From: Deltaproteobacteria bacterium
Lineage (GTDB): Bacteria > Myxococcota_A > Polyangia > Haliangiales > Haliangiaceae
NCBI GenBank assembly: GCA_013812655.1
Contig: JACCTC010000482.1
Location: 1-40,885, forward strand
Length of the DNA: 40,885 nucleotides
Reading direction: 5' to 3'
Part shown: positions 14,647 to 22,172 of the stretch, piece after piece
How positions within the stretch are numbered: position 1 is the first letter of the stretch
Layout: each line of letters starts with the position of its first letter
Made by a program: the position numbers and the translations under genes
The notes under the pieces: generated by a model
Seen by the model: only the letters and a program-made list of their open reading frames with translations
Told to the model about the DNA's origin: nothing
Databases searched by the model: none

Positions 14647-15915
14647 GTGTCGAACCGAGTGCGTCGCAGCAAGCCCGAGCTGTACATGGCGCTGTGGGGC
14701 GCGCTGACGTTCGGCGCGCTGCTCGCGAGCTACATGGCGTTCCGGCCGATTCGCGATGCGCTCGTGCTCGGCGACTGGGATCGCTTGCCGCTGCTGTTCA
14801 CGGCGACGCTCGTCGCGGTCACCGTGCTGTCACCGGTGTGGAGCACCGTGCTCGGCCGTGTCCGCCCGCGCCGCGCGATCCCGTTCGCGTTCCACGTATT
14901 CGCGATCTGTTGCCTCGGCTTCGCCGTGCTCGTCGGCAACGACGTCGCGCCGATCGCGGTCAGCCGGGTGTTTTACGTGTGGTCCGCGGTCTTCAACCTG
15001 TTCGTGATCTCGGTGTTCTGGAGCCTGCTCGCGGATCTGCTCGGGCCGCTGATCGCGAAGCGGCTGTACGGTCCGATCGCCGCCGGCGGTACGATCGGCG
15101 CGATCGCCGGGCCCGCGCTGACCCGGCTGCTCGTCGACCACATCGGCATCGACGGCGTGCTCGTGCTGTCGGCCGTGCTCCTCGAGGTCGCGGTGATCGG
15201 CGTCGCCGGCGTGCGGCGCTGGGGCGAGCAGCTCGACCGCGAGGATGGTGTCCCGCTCGACGAGCCTGCGCCCGGCGGTGCGTTTCGCGGCTTCACGCAG
15301 GTCGCACGCTCGCCATACCTGCTCGCGATCGTCGCCTACGTCCTGTGCACCGCGACCGCGGCGACGTTCATGTACCTCGAGCAGGCCGCGATCACCGCCG
15401 CCGAGTACCCGAACCGCGCGGATGCCGCGAAGCTGTTCGCGTCGATCGACTTCTGGACGAACGCCTCGACGTTCGTGGTGCAGACCGTGATCGCCGGCCC
15501 ACTGCTCGCGCTGCTCGGACCTGGCATCGTGCTGCTCGCGCTGCCGCTCGCCCAGGCGATCGGGATCTCCGCGCTCGCGTCGGCGCCCACGATCGCGACG
15601 CTCGTCGCGGTGCAGATCACGACGCGCACGCTGACCCACGGCCTCACGCGCCCCGCGCGCGAGCTGCTGTTCACGGTGGTCTCGCGCGACGACAAATACC
15701 GCGCGAAGCACGCGATCGACACCGTCGGCTACCGACTCGGCGACTTCGGTTCGGCGTGGCTGCACCAGGGCCTCAAGGCCCTCGGTCTCGGGAGCGTCGC
15801 GCTCGTCGGAGCGATGCTGCCGGTCGCCGGGATCTGGATGGGCCTCGCGCTGTTTCTCGGCGTCGGCTATCGCCGGCGGGTCGCGACCGGTGCACGCGAA
15901 GATCGTCCTGGGTGA
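14647..15915 (+). CDS. MFS/NTP-NDP exchange-type transporter
   Basis: 422 residues, about 12 membrane helices. The opening KPELYMALWGALTFGALLASYMAFRPIRDALVL and the segment SRVFYVWSAVFNLFVISVFWSLLADLLGPLIAKRLYGPIAAGGTIGAIAGPALTRLLV are typical of the bacterial ATP/ADP-carrier-like (NTP/NDP exchange, Npt/TLC-related) branch of the major facilitator superfamily. A second conserved block is FWTNASTFVVQTVIAGPLLALLG and YRAKHAIDTVGYRLGDFGSAWLHQGLKALG. Free-living bacteria have such homologues with unknown substrate. The GTG at 14647 is the first start in frame that gives a short charged N-terminus. The 200-base gap before it holds the greB promoter and nothing else I recognise. Confidence 0.75.
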   Translation: MSNRVRRSKPELYMALWGALTFGALLASYMAFRPIRDALVLGDWDRLPLLFTATLVAVTVLSPVWSTVLGRVRPRRAIPFAFHVFAICCLGFAVLVGNDVAPIAVSRVFYVWSAVFNLFVISVFWSLLADLLGPLIAKRLYGPIAAGGTIGAIAGPALTRLLVDHIGIDGVLVLSAVLLEVAVIGVAGVRRWGEQLDREDGVPLDEPAPGGAFRGFTQVARSPYLLAIVAYVLCTATAATFMYLEQAAITAAEYPNRADAAKLFASIDFWTNASTFVVQTVIAGPLLALLGPGIVLLALPLAQAIGISALASAPTIATLVAVQITTRTLTHGLTRPARELLFTVVSRDDKYRAKHAIDTVGYRLGDFGSAWLHQGLKALGLGSVALVGAMLPVAGIWMGLALFLGVGYRRRVATGAREDRPG

Positions 15916-15938
15916 CTCGCCGCGACTGATCCGGCAGC

Positions 15939-15944
15939 TATGCT
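15939..15944 (+). promoter_or_regulatory. -10 box (TATGCT)
   Basis: It ends seven bases before the ATG at 15952. This spacing supports 15952 and not the in-frame ATG at 15940, which lies inside the box. Confidence 0.5.
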
Positions 15945-15951
15945 GTGCGCG

Positions 15952-16602
15952 ATGATCAGCCGCCTCCTCCTCGCGCTCGCTCTCGTCTGCATCTCCACGG
16001 CCTGCGGCGAGAAGAAGGCCGCTCCCCAGAAGCTTCGCAAGATGGCGTTCAAGGTCCAGATCGATCAGGCCGGCCGGATGATGCCGCTCCTCGAGCTGTT
16101 CGACGAGAAGCACAAGCTGATGACCGTCGTCGGCTCGTACACGATGACGGTGTCGCGACCCGACGGCACCGTGCTGTGCTCGGTCACGCGCCCGCTCGCG
16201 AAGACCGACTTCACCGACAAGCACGCGTACAAGGCGACGTGGCAGGACGCCGCCTGCCCCGCCGACGCGGCCGCGCCCGAGGTTCGCGTCAACCTCGAGG
16301 TCAAGACCGGCGATGCCGCCGACGCGCCGAAGCTCGCGCGCGAGATGACGACGCCGATCAAGTTCGTCTACCCGCACCTCGCGAAGCCCGCCACCGATGC
16401 CACGCAACCATCCTCCAGCGTCGATCCGACGAAGCTGCCCGCCGAGGCGCCGCTCCCCGAGCCCGCACCCGGCTCGGCCGCTGGTTCGTCCGCCGCTTCG
16501 GCCGCGGGTACGGGATCGGCGAGCGGCTCGGCCGCGGTGATGGGCTCCGCGAGCGACGCACCGAGACCGCCTCCCGACGGCTCGGCCGGCTCGGCTCGCT
16601 GA
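15952..16602 (+). CDS. Putative lipoprotein with Ser/Ala/Gly-rich tail
   Basis: 216 residues. MISRLLLALALVCISTAC gives a lipoprotein signal (C18). Residues 20-140 form a beta-rich domain (KMAFKVQIDQAGRMMPLLELFDEKHKLMTVVGSYTMTVSRPDGTVLCSVTRPLAKTDF, ATWQDAACPA, EVRVNLEVKTGD), perhaps an immunoglobulin-like sandwich with one disulfide. From about 145 the protein is low-complexity Pro/Ser/Ala/Gly, a likely cell-wall-spanning linker. The last codons and the stop lie in a 25-bp tandem duplication, so the C-terminus may be variable. No family recognised; outer envelope location is inferred. Confidence 0.7.
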   Translation: MISRLLLALALVCISTACGEKKAAPQKLRKMAFKVQIDQAGRMMPLLELFDEKHKLMTVVGSYTMTVSRPDGTVLCSVTRPLAKTDFTDKHAYKATWQDAACPADAAAPEVRVNLEVKTGDAADAPKLAREMTTPIKFVYPHLAKPATDATQPSSSVDPTKLPAEAPLPEPAPGSAAGSSAASAAGTGSASGSAAVMGSASDAPRPPPDGSAGSAR

Positions 16603-16632
16603 CGGCTCGGCCGGCTCGGCTCGCTGACGGCT
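16576..16632. repeat. 25-bp tandem repeat across a stop codon
   Basis: A 25-base unit beginning GACGGCTCGG and ending GCTCGCT occurs at 16576-16600 and again at 16601-16625, with seven more bases of a third copy. The lipoprotein stop (16600-16602) spans the junction of the first two copies, and the repeat reaches the stop of the convergent protease gene. Confidence 0.7.
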
Positions 16633-17533
16633 ACGGAAACCGCAGCTTTGTCACGTACGTCTGCCAGCGCGCCTGGAACGCCGGCATGTCGCGCTCGCCG
16701 AGGATCTTCGCGAGCGTGGCGTAGCCAGTCGGGTCCTTCGCGCGAGCGGCGCGAAACTCGCGATAGAAGTCGCGGAGCAGCCCCTTCTCCTGCAGGTAGT
16801 AGAGGAGGTAGCGCGCCGCGGCGTAGTGCGTGCCGCTGCCGCGGCCGTAGAACGCGTCGACGTCGAGCGCGGTCAGCTGCTCGAACGACGGGACCGCGCC
16901 CTCGGCGATCGTTTCTTGTAGACCGGCGAGCCGCCAGTTCGTGAGCCCGATGATGTGGCCGCCACGCTCGCTGCTCTGCTCGAACAGCGAGCCGAGGCCC
17001 TCGTTGAGCCATGGCGGTGCCTCGGGAAAGTCGGCCTCGACGTACGGATGCACGATCTCGTGGACGAGCGTGCCGCCGCCGGTCGCGATGTTCATGAACA
17101 GGCCGCGATGGTGCCGCGAGTAGAAGCCGTACGGCGTCGTCGGTGACGAGCCGGTGAGCGCGCGGACGCCGTGCTCGTAGCTGGCCGCGCGCGTGAACAG
17201 AAAGACGTCGAGGATCTGCGTCGGCCGGTGCGTGAAGAAGGCCTGCTCGAGGCGATCGGCGGCCCACCGCACGGTCTGCGCGCTCCCTGCGAGATCCTCC
17301 TCGCTGCCGTCGCCGATCACGACGAATGGATCCTCGATGCGGATCGCGAGGTGGCCGAGCTGCTTGGATGCCAGGCGCGTGCGCAGCGCGGCGATGTGCT
17401 TGGCGTAGGCGGCGTCGCTGAACGTGCGGGCGGGCTTCACGGCAGACATCGGGCGCGCCGGTGCGGGATCCGCGTCCGAGCTCGGCGTGCAGCTGACTGC
17501 CGTGCCGACGGCGATCGCGAGGAGCATACGCAT
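16631..17533 (-). CDS. Gluzincin-type metallopeptidase lipoprotein
   Basis: 300 residues. MRMLLAIAVGTAVSC is a lipoprotein leader (C15). The catalytic zinc site is visible: HEIVH at 158-162 in GGGTLVHEIVHPYVEADFPEAPPWLNEGLGSLFEQ, with E178 of WLNEGL as third ligand, the arrangement of M1/M4-like and DUF1570-type gluzincins. YGFYSRHHRGLFMNIATGGGT provides the edge strand. The segment AAARYLLYYLQEKGLLRDFYREFRA is the usual helical subdomain after the active site. It would act on the periplasmic or outer side; the substrate is unknown. It is divergent from the YbjQ gene, sharing a 52-base intergenic region with a perfect inverted repeat. Confidence 0.8.
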   Translation of the reverse strand: MRMLLAIAVGTAVSCTPSSDADPAPARPMSAVKPARTFSDAAYAKHIAALRTRLASKQLGHLAIRIEDPFVVIGDGSEEDLAGSAQTVRWAADRLEQAFFTHRPTQILDVFLFTRAASYEHGVRALTGSSPTTPYGFYSRHHRGLFMNIATGGGTLVHEIVHPYVEADFPEAPPWLNEGLGSLFEQSSERGGHIIGLTNWRLAGLQETIAEGAVPSFEQLTALDVDAFYGRGSGTHYAAARYLLYYLQEKGLLRDFYREFRAARAKDPTGYATLAKILGERDMPAFQARWQTYVTKLRFP

Positions 17534-17535
17534 GT

Positions 17536-17572
17536 CCCTGCAAGACTAGCGAACCCGCCGCAGGTTGCAGGG
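17536..17572. promoter_or_regulatory. Inverted repeat in a divergent promoter region
   Basis: CCCTGCAA (17536-17543) and TTGCAGGG (17565-17572) are perfect inverted copies 21 bases apart. They lie between the protease gene (minus) and the YbjQ gene (plus) and touch the proposed -10 boxes of both (TAGTCT on the minus strand at 17543-17548, TAAGAC at 17573-17578). A shared operator is plausible. Each arm also places AGGG near a start codon, so a ribosome-binding role is an alternative. Confidence 0.45.
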
Positions 17573-17585
17573 TAAGACTTGCGTC

Positions 17586-17996
17586 ATGACCGAGACCCCG
17601 ACCGAGACGCCGACCGCGACGCCTGACGCCAACCCCTATCGCACCGGCTACGAGCGCATCGAGCAGCTGATCGTGACGACCGGCAACGACGTCGCAGGCC
17701 ACGAGATCGTGGGGTACCTCGCGATCGTGCGCGGGATCGTGGTGCGCGCGACGAGCATCGGCAAGGGCATCGTCGGGTCGTTCAAGGCGCTCGCCGGCGG
17801 CAACATCCGGGAGTTCACCGAGGTGTGCGAGGCCGCGCGCCACGACGCCTACCAGCAGATGATCGCGCACGCGCGCGAGGTCGGGGCCGACGCGATCATC
17901 GGCATGCGCTACGACGCGACCGAGTTCGGTCAGGGCAGCACCGAGGTGCTCGCGTACGGCACCGCGGTCAAGCTCCTGCGGTCACGTCCACACTGA
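17586..17996 (+). CDS. YbjQ family protein
   Basis: 136 residues. After a Thr/Pro-rich N-terminus (about 1-22) comes the compact YbjQ (PF01906, UPF0145) domain: IEQLIVTTGNDVAGHEIVGYLAIVRGIVVRATSIGKGIVGSFKALAGGNIREFTEVCEAARHDAYQQMIAHAREVGADAIIGMRYDATEF and the final strand EVLAYGTAVKL. Members form pentameric cytoplasmic assemblies; a heavy-metal-binding role was once proposed from structure but the function remains unclear. The extra N-terminal stretch is unusual. The ATG at 17586 follows TAAGACTT by five bases. The last 29 bases overlap the convergent patatin gene. Confidence 0.85.
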   Translation: MTETPTETPTATPDANPYRTGYERIEQLIVTTGNDVAGHEIVGYLAIVRGIVVRATSIGKGIVGSFKALAGGNIREFTEVCEAARHDAYQQMIAHAREVGADAIIGMRYDATEFGQGSTEVLAYGTAVKLLRSRPH

Positions 17997-18729
17997 CGAG
18001 GTCGCCCGCGAGCGGCCGGTCGAGCGCGCGCTTCGTGGCGTCGCGGGCAAGCTCGAGCGCGCGGCGACCGGCGTCGAGGCGGAACGGGTTCACGCGCGGC
18101 AGGTTTTCGAGCACGAGCGAGACGAGGTCGGGGCGGCGCGGCACGACCTGCGGCCGGGTGGTGCGCTGCCACGGTGGGCGCGCCGAGATGTGATGGAACA
18201 GCAGGCGGCCGGTCGGGACCCCGGCGATGCCGGCGCGATCGAGGATGCCGCCGTCCCAGTACGGCCGCCCGGCGATCCACACCGGATGGAACATCGCGGG
18301 CACCGCGCACGAGGCGCGGATCGCGTCGGCGAGATCGCCGGATGTGAGCACGGCGGTGCGGCGCGCGAGGATGTCGAACACGCTGATCGCGACCGGGACC
18401 CGACACGCGGCGATGTCGGTGATCGGCAACATGTCGCGCAAGAGCGCGTCGAACTTCTTGCCGGCGAGCAACCCGGGACCGAGCGACGGATCCCAGAAGT
18501 GAGCGCGCTCGAGACGCGCGAGCACCTCCGCGAGCTCGCCCGGCGAGACGCCGGCGGCCCACGCCCCGGTGACCATCGCACCGGCGCTCGAGCCGGCGAC
18601 GTGGGTCGGCGTCAAGCCGCGCTCGCGGAGCGCCGCGAGCATCCCGGTGTGCGCGTAGAACGAGAAGAACCCGCTCGACATCGCGAGCCCGAACGGTGCG
18701 CGCGCGAGCCACTCGCCGAGCGTCGTCAC
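17968..18729 (-). CDS. Patatin-like phospholipase
   Basis: 253 residues from GTG 18729. The nucleophile elbow GSSAG (46-50, Ser48) follows LRERGLTPTHVA, and the partner aspartate is in YWDGGILD. The usual glycine-rich oxyanion loop (GGG-RG) is replaced by SSGFFSFYAHTGML, as in a subset of bacterial patatins. A typical stretch DLADAIRASCAVPAMFHPVWIAGRPYWDGG lies between. Patatins hydrolyse acyl chains from phospholipids. The frame is open further upstream, but those codons lie in the preceding lipoprotein gene; I chose the GTG that overlaps that gene's TGA (GTGA), giving coupled translation. Confidence 0.85.
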   Translation of the reverse strand: MTTLGEWLARAPFGLAMSSGFFSFYAHTGMLAALRERGLTPTHVAGSSAGAMVTGAWAAGVSPGELAEVLARLERAHFWDPSLGPGLLAGKKFDALLRDMLPITDIAACRVPVAISVFDILARRTAVLTSGDLADAIRASCAVPAMFHPVWIAGRPYWDGGILDRAGIAGVPTGRLLFHHISARPPWQRTTRPQVVPRRPDLVSLVLENLPRVNPFRLDAGRRALELARDATKRALDRPLAGDLVSVDVTAGA

Positions 18730-19127
18730 GGACGGATCCCGGGTCGGATCCCGGGTCGGATCTGGGGCTGCGGCGCGGGCGGGCCGGGCGCCGGCCCAGG
18801 CGGCGGCGCGGACTGCATGCCACGGCACCGCCCGACACTCCGCCAGCCCTTGAACGCGGAGACGCCGAAGCCGATCGCGAGGCCGCCCTCGACGACCGCG
18901 CCGATCCCTGCGTTGTCCTCGTCGCTGGTCAGGAAGTAGACCGCGCCGATCGCGGAGAGCACCGCGACGGCGGTATCGAAGCCGGGGACCATCGCGCTCG
19001 TCGTGCAGGAGACCTCGGCGGGCGGCGGCGGCGGCCGTGCAGGAGGATCACGCACGAGCACGAACGAGCACGCGCTGGTCACGAGCAGCGCGGTCATGGC
19101 GCACGCGAGGGGACCACCACGGGACAT
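18726..19127 (-). CDS. Small lipoprotein with C-terminal Pro/Gly tail
   Basis: 133 residues from ATG 19127 (a GTG two codons earlier is possible). MSRGGPLACAMTALLVTSAC gives a lipobox (VTSAC). Then comes a hydrophobic central segment (FDTAVAVLSAIGAVYFLTS and GAVVEGGLAIGFGVSAFKGW), probably two membrane-spanning or membrane-associated helices. The tail is Pro/Gly rich, ending in a repeated RPGI motif encoded by a 12-bp tandem repeat. No family recognised, although small myxobacterial lipoproteins of this shape are common. It is translationally coupled to the patatin gene, suggesting a shared envelope role. A TATCAT box on the minus strand (19136-19141) ends eight bases before the ATG. Confidence 0.65.
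   Translation of the reverse strand: MSRGGPLACAMTALLVTSACSFVLVRDPPARPPPPPAEVSCTTSAMVPGFDTAVAVLSAIGAVYFLTSDEDNAGIGAVVEGGLAIGFGVSAFKGWRSVGRCRGMQSAPPPGPAPGPPAPQPQIRPGIRPGIRP
18734..18763. repeat. 12-bp tandem repeat (GGATCCCGGGTC)
   Basis: Two perfect units and a half unit encode the RPGI repeats at the end of the small lipoprotein. Being a multiple of three it would change only tail length. Confidence 0.65.
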
Positions 19128-19213
19128 CGGCACCGATGATAGCCCGACCGGCCGCGCAAGAAGATCCGTCGGGGGTGGCGGACGGGCGCGTAGCCCGTGT
19201 TATTGCCTCGATC

Positions 19214-20893
19214 GTGACGGACAAGGCCGGAGCGCGCATGCCGCGCCAGATCCCGTACATCATCGCCAGCGAAGGCTGCGAGCGGTTCAGCTACTACGGG
19301 ATGCGGAACATCCTGTTCCAGTTCCTGCCCGTCTCGATGCTGATGCTCCACCTCCCCGAGGCGGAGCGCGCCGGCGCGGCGAAGGACGTGTTCCACACGT
19401 TCGCGATGGGCGTGTACTTCTTCCCGCTCCTCGGCGGCTACCTCGCCGATCGGTTCTTCGGGAAGTTCAACACGATCTTCTGGTTCAGCATGATCTACTG
19501 CCTGGGTCATGCATTCCTCGCGATCTTCGAGGACAGTCGCACCGGCTTCTACTCCGGCCTGTTCCTGATCGCGCTCGGGGCGGGTGGCATCAAACCGCTC
19601 GTCGCCTCGTTCGTCGGCGACCAGTTCGACGACCGCAACAAGCACCTCGCGAAGCTCGTCTTCGACGCGTTCTACTGGATCATCAACTTCGGCTCGTTCT
19701 TCGCGTCGCTGCTGATGCCGGTGTTCCTCGCGAGCTATGGCCCGAGCGTCGCGTTCGGGATCCCCGGTGCGCTGATGTTCATCGCGACCGTCGTGCTGGT
19801 CGCAGCGCGCAAGCGCTACGTGATGGTCGAGGTCCAGCCCCCGAACCCGAACTCGTTCATGCGGGTCGCGAAGACCGCGCTGTTCTCGCAGGCGGGCGGC
19901 CACGGCAACGGGTTCTATGTCGCGGTCGCCGGCGCCGTGCTCGCGGCCGGCGCGCTCGCGCTGCTGCCGCTCGGGTACCTCGCCTTCGCTCCGACGATCT
20001 GCCTCGCGCTCGTGATCGTGCTCGCGTTCGCCGGCATCGGGACGTCGATGCAGCTCGACCGTGCGCGCGGCATCCACACCGACGAGGCGATCGAGGGCGT
20101 GCGCGCTGTCCTCCGGATCCTCATCATCTTCGCGCTCGTCACGCCGTTTCACTCGCTGTTCGACCAGAAGGCGACCGAGTGGGTCAAGCAGGGCCAGGCC
20201 ATGGTGATCCCGGCCTGGGAGATCAACCTCGGATTCCTCGGCACCTGGGAGACCAACTTCCTGCCCGCCCAGATGCAGGCATTCAACCCGTTGATGGTGA
20301 TGCTGCTCATCCCGTTCAACAACCTCGTCCTCTATCCGCTCATGCACCGGCTGGGCTACGAGCCGACGACGCTGCGAAGGATGACCTGGGGCATCGTGTT
20401 CTCGGGCATCGCCTGGATCGCGGCGGGGTCGCTGCAGGTCGTGCTCGACGGCGGCGACAAGCTCACGATCCTCTGGCAGATCCTGCCCTACGCGCTGCTT
20501 ACTTTTGGCGAGGTCCTGGTCTCGGCGACCGGCCTCGAGTTCGCGTACAGCCAGGCGCCGCTCGCGATGAAGGGCGTCATCATGAGCTTCTGGAACCTGA
20601 CGACGACGGTCGGCAACCTGTGGGTGCTCCTCGTCGACGCCGGCGTCCGCAACGACACGGTGACGTCCAAGATCAAGGACACCGGGCTCAGCGAGACCGC
20701 GTTCCTGATGTTCTTCTTCGCGGGCTTCGCGTTCCTCGCGGCGCTCGCCTTCAAGCTCTACGTCAAGCGCTACAAGGTCCTCGATAACTATCGCAAGCAG
20801 CAGCCGAAGGTCTCGCGCGACGTCGTGCCCGATCGTGCCGCCGGCGCCGCCGCACTCCCCGAAGCCCGCGACGTCTCCGATCGCGACAAGTGA
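19214..20893 (+). CDS. POT/PTR2-family proton-dependent oligopeptide transporter
   Basis: 559 residues from GTG 19214, giving VTDKAGARMPRQIPYIIASEGCERFSYYGMRNIL. It has the POT motif E-x-x-ERFxYYG in helix 1 (residues about 20-28), GGYLADRFFGKFNTI between helices 2 and 3, IALGAGGIKPLVASFVGDQFD in helix 4-5, and FWNLTTTVGNLW near the C-terminus, with about 14 membrane helices. It would import di- and tripeptides with protons. The frame is open upstream to 19037, but those residues are Arg-rich and antisense to the lipoprotein gene, so the later start is preferred. A cytoplasmic tail of about 50 residues follows the last helix. Confidence 0.9.
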   Translation: MTDKAGARMPRQIPYIIASEGCERFSYYGMRNILFQFLPVSMLMLHLPEAERAGAAKDVFHTFAMGVYFFPLLGGYLADRFFGKFNTIFWFSMIYCLGHAFLAIFEDSRTGFYSGLFLIALGAGGIKPLVASFVGDQFDDRNKHLAKLVFDAFYWIINFGSFFASLLMPVFLASYGPSVAFGIPGALMFIATVVLVAARKRYVMVEVQPPNPNSFMRVAKTALFSQAGGHGNGFYVAVAGAVLAAGALALLPLGYLAFAPTICLALVIVLAFAGIGTSMQLDRARGIHTDEAIEGVRAVLRILIIFALVTPFHSLFDQKATEWVKQGQAMVIPAWEINLGFLGTWETNFLPAQMQAFNPLMVMLLIPFNNLVLYPLMHRLGYEPTTLRRMTWGIVFSGIAWIAAGSLQVVLDGGDKLTILWQILPYALLTFGEVLVSATGLEFAYSQAPLAMKGVIMSFWNLTTTVGNLWVLLVDAGVRNDTVTSKIKDTGLSETAFLMFFFAGFAFLAALAFKLYVKRYKVLDNYRKQQPKVSRDVVPDRAAGAAALPEARDVSDRDK

Positions 20894-20932
20894 TGCCGGA
20901 CGCGAAGCGGCCGCCGGGCGCGTAGCGCACGG

Positions 20933-20949
20933 GGCGTGCGAAGCACGCC
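20933..20949. terminator. Hairpin between convergent POT and pirin genes
   Basis: GGCGTGC and GCACGCC pair perfectly around a GAA loop, in the 106-base gap between the two stops. There is no T-run. It could slow polymerase from both sides. Confidence 0.5.
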
Positions 20950-20999
20950 AGCAGCACTCGAGCCGGAGCGCAGCGGAGGCGAAGAAGTAGCGATCGCGC

Positions 21000-22022
21000 T
21001 CAGCGCGCTTTCTCGATGCGGCCGTCGGCGTGGCGGGCGAACCGGCCTTCGTGGCGCGGGTGGACGGGTGCGTCGGCGGGCCACGGCCAGCCACCGAACC
21101 GTGTGCGCTGGTAGTCCGACATCGCCTGCTGGATCTCGGCGCGCGTGTTCATGACGAAGGGGCCGTACTGGACGACGGGCTCGCCGATCGGCTTGCCCTG
21201 GAGGAGCAGGAGCTCGACGGGAGCGGGAGCGGCCTGCGGGGCGGCAGTGATCGTCACGGTCGTGTCGGGCCGCAGGCGGACGCCGGTGCCCTTCGTGACG
21301 GTGCGATCGGCGATCTCGGAGCCACCGGCGAACAGGTAGAGCGTGCGGTTCGAGGTCGGCCGCGCGGGCGGCATGGTCCACGTCGCGCCGGGCGCCATGC
21401 GGATCGACCAGATCGCGACGTCGGCATCCGGGGTCGAGGCCCACGAGTCGGGCGGCGGTGACGGCGGCGTGGCATCACCGAGGGTGCCGGCGACGACGGT
21501 GACCTCGGTGGACTTGCCGGCGGCGTCGCGGTGGACGTGGCGCGGGATCTTGTCGGCCCACAGCATCGAGAAGTAGGGCTCGACGAGCTTGTTCCTCGCC
21601 GGCAGGTTCAGCCAGATCTGGAACAGCTCGGCGGGATTCGGAGCATCGCGCGCGAGGAGCGGAAACATCTCGGAGTGGACGATGCCCTTGCCGGCGGTGA
21701 GCCACTGGACGTCACCCTGGCCGAACCGCGCGGCCGCACCGAGCGAGTCGGCGTGATCGATGAGACCGCGGCGGACGATCGTGACGGTCTCGAAGCCGCG
21801 GTGCGGATGTCCGGGAAATCCCGGCACGGTCTCGCCGTGATACATGCGCCAGCCGTCCTTGCCCTCGAAGTCCTGACCGAGGTTGCGGCCTTGCAGCGAC
21901 GCCGCTGGACCGAGGTGGTCGTTGCCGGCCGGGTACGCGTCGTCGTGGTGCACGCAGAACAGGAACGGGTCGATGGTCTGCCACGGGAAGCCGAGCTTGA
22001 AGGTCTCGAGGATCGCGCTCAT
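21000..22022 (-). CDS. Pirin family protein
   Basis: 340 residues. The metal site of the bicupin is intact: H72 and H74 in GHPHRGFETVTIV, and H116 and E118 in TAGKGIVHSEM, matching the spacing in human pirin (H56, H58, H101, E103). Other family blocks are GDVQWLTAGKG, LFQIWLNLPARNKLVEPYFSMLWADKIP and VVQYGPFVMNTRAEIQQAMSDYQRTRFGGWPW. Some bacterial pirins are quercetinases or redox-sensing regulators; which applies here cannot be told. It is longer than usual (about 290) owing to a stretch around 155-185 (DATPPSPPPDSWASTPDAD). A TACCCT box (22030-22035, minus strand) ends seven bases before the ATG. Confidence 0.92.
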   Translation of the reverse strand: MSAILETFKLGFPWQTIDPFLFCVHHDDAYPAGNDHLGPAASLQGRNLGQDFEGKDGWRMYHGETVPGFPGHPHRGFETVTIVRRGLIDHADSLGAAARFGQGDVQWLTAGKGIVHSEMFPLLARDAPNPAELFQIWLNLPARNKLVEPYFSMLWADKIPRHVHRDAAGKSTEVTVVAGTLGDATPPSPPPDSWASTPDADVAIWSIRMAPGATWTMPPARPTSNRTLYLFAGGSEIADRTVTKGTGVRLRPDTTVTITAAPQAAPAPVELLLLQGKPIGEPVVQYGPFVMNTRAEIQQAMSDYQRTRFGGWPWPADAPVHPRHEGRFARHADGRIEKAR

Positions 22023-22172
22023 GAAGGCAAGGGTAACGCCCGGCGGCGGATCGCCAACCCGGGGCCGGGGAACTCTCTGTTCGCGCGGGTGTCGCGCGGC
22101 GCCGTAAATCTCGTCCGCACCGCGCGGCCCGCGCAGCCGGACGACCGCGCGGCCTGACATGATGGCGGGGTC

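Noticed and set aside
19094..21094. 666-codon open frame on the minus strand
   Set aside because: Antisense to the POT transporter, charged low-complexity translation.
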